Both the position numbers and the translations under genes were made by a program. A model generated the notes under the pieces. The model was not told the origin of the DNA and did no database searches. It worked only from the letters and a program-made list of their open reading frames with translations. Of a stretch of 6,856 nt of DNA, positions 6,516 to 6,856 are shown one piece after another. Source of the stretch: Campylobacteraceae bacterium (lineage in GTDB: Bacteria > Campylobacterota > Campylobacteria > Campylobacterales > Sulfurovaceae); contig JALSQB010000038.1 in assembly GCA_026985655.1 (NCBI GenBank), positions 1 through 6,856 of the forward strand, given 5' to 3'. Numbering within the stretch: position 1 is the stretch's first letter; each line of letters begins with the position of its first letter.

Positions 6516-6856
6516 CTAGTTATCAAACTGAGCAGCTCTCCACTCAGCAGTTTTATAAAACTTTTTATCAAATTTATATTTATAAGTAATCACCTCTTTT
6601 TGAGGTACATACTCATTAGCATAAAAAGCATCAGGGTCTTTTGTTAATTCTGTTGTCCATTCAGGATTCATGTTTTGAGGCATCTCAACTTCTGTTGGTA
6701 AATTCATAGCAATCAGTTCTTGTTGTACTTGTCTATCTGCGTCATCATTTTGAATTAATCCAAAATTTCCATTGTAAAGATGTGCATCTGACATAGCGAC
6801 AATGTCATTGTGAGCAGTACAACCAGTTGTTGCTAATGTTGCGATTGATAATAATA
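6516..6856 (-). CDS. Small lipoprotein of unknown function, 5' end outside window
   Basis: The frame stays open to the right edge; upstream of an internal ATG at 6794 it encodes LLSIATLATTGCTAHNDIVA. That is the end of a hydrophobic signal peptide with a lipobox-like ATTGC, so the cysteine encoded at 6819-6821 should be lipidated by signal peptidase II, leaving a mature protein of about 101 residues in the periplasm or on a membrane. The -3 residue is Thr rather than Leu, which is permitted but not ideal. The true start codon lies a short way beyond the window. The mature part is hydrophilic, rich in Asn, Asp, Glu and aromatic residues, with a Tyr/Lys-rich C-terminus (YKYKFDKKFYKTAEWRAAQF) and no further cysteine. 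I do not recognise the family. It converges on the flavoprotein gene and shares the hairpin between them. Confidence 0.8.
   Translation of the reverse strand, partial: LLSIATLATTGCTAHNDIVAMSDAHLYNGNFGLIQNDDADRQVQQELIAMNLPTEVEMPQNMNPEWTTELTKDPDAFYANEYVPQKEVITYKYKFDKKFYKTAEWRAAQFDN

Noticed and set aside
6516..6794. A free-standing 92-residue gene starting at the ATG at 6794
   Set aside because: The frame continues upstream without a stop into a signal peptide and lipobox, and there is no good ribosome binding site before this ATG; it is an internal Met of a longer lipoprotein.

Overview
The window reads as a stretch of a Campylobacterota (epsilonproteobacterial) chromosome. The DNA is AT-rich, the genes are packed with gaps of 13 bases or less inside the operon, and the complex I proteins have lineage-like features: a NuoG with a full set of ferredoxin-type cysteines but no cysteines for cluster N7, and a NuoI with an N-terminal extension. 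Genus is not certain; a Sulfurimonas/Sulfurovum/Arcobacter-type organism is a reasonable guess.

Positions 1-5136 (minus strand, so read right to left) hold part of a respiratory complex I operon in the order nuoG-nuoH-nuoI-nuoJ-nuoK-nuoL. nuoL runs off the left edge after 68 codons. Neighbouring genes are 2-13 bases apart or overlap by one base, so this is clearly one transcript. NuoG and NuoI carry the iron-sulfur wire of the peripheral arm; NuoH, J, K and L are membrane subunits that join the wire to the quinone site and pump protons.

Positions 5137-5440 are a 304-base, very AT-rich divergent intergenic region. It holds candidate promoters for nuoG (minus) and for the next gene (plus), plus several inverted repeats. 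nuoG is therefore the first gene of its transcript here: nuoA-F are not directly upstream.

Positions 5441-6442 (plus strand) encode a 333-residue FAD/NAD(P)H two-dinucleotide-domain flavoprotein of the thioredoxin-reductase fold without a redox CxxC pair. A strong hairpin at 6468-6503 separates it from a convergent gene at 6516-6856 (minus), a small lipoprotein of unknown function whose 5' end lies outside the window.

Most of this is ordinary core metabolism. The points worth a second look are the detached position of nuoG, the extra [4Fe-4S] site predicted in NuoG, the divergent flavoprotein as a possible partner of complex I, a perfect 18-bp in-frame tandem duplication in nuoJ, and the operator-like repeats in the divergent promoter region. 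I found no mobile element, CRISPR array, RNA gene or clear sign of a novel multi-gene system.
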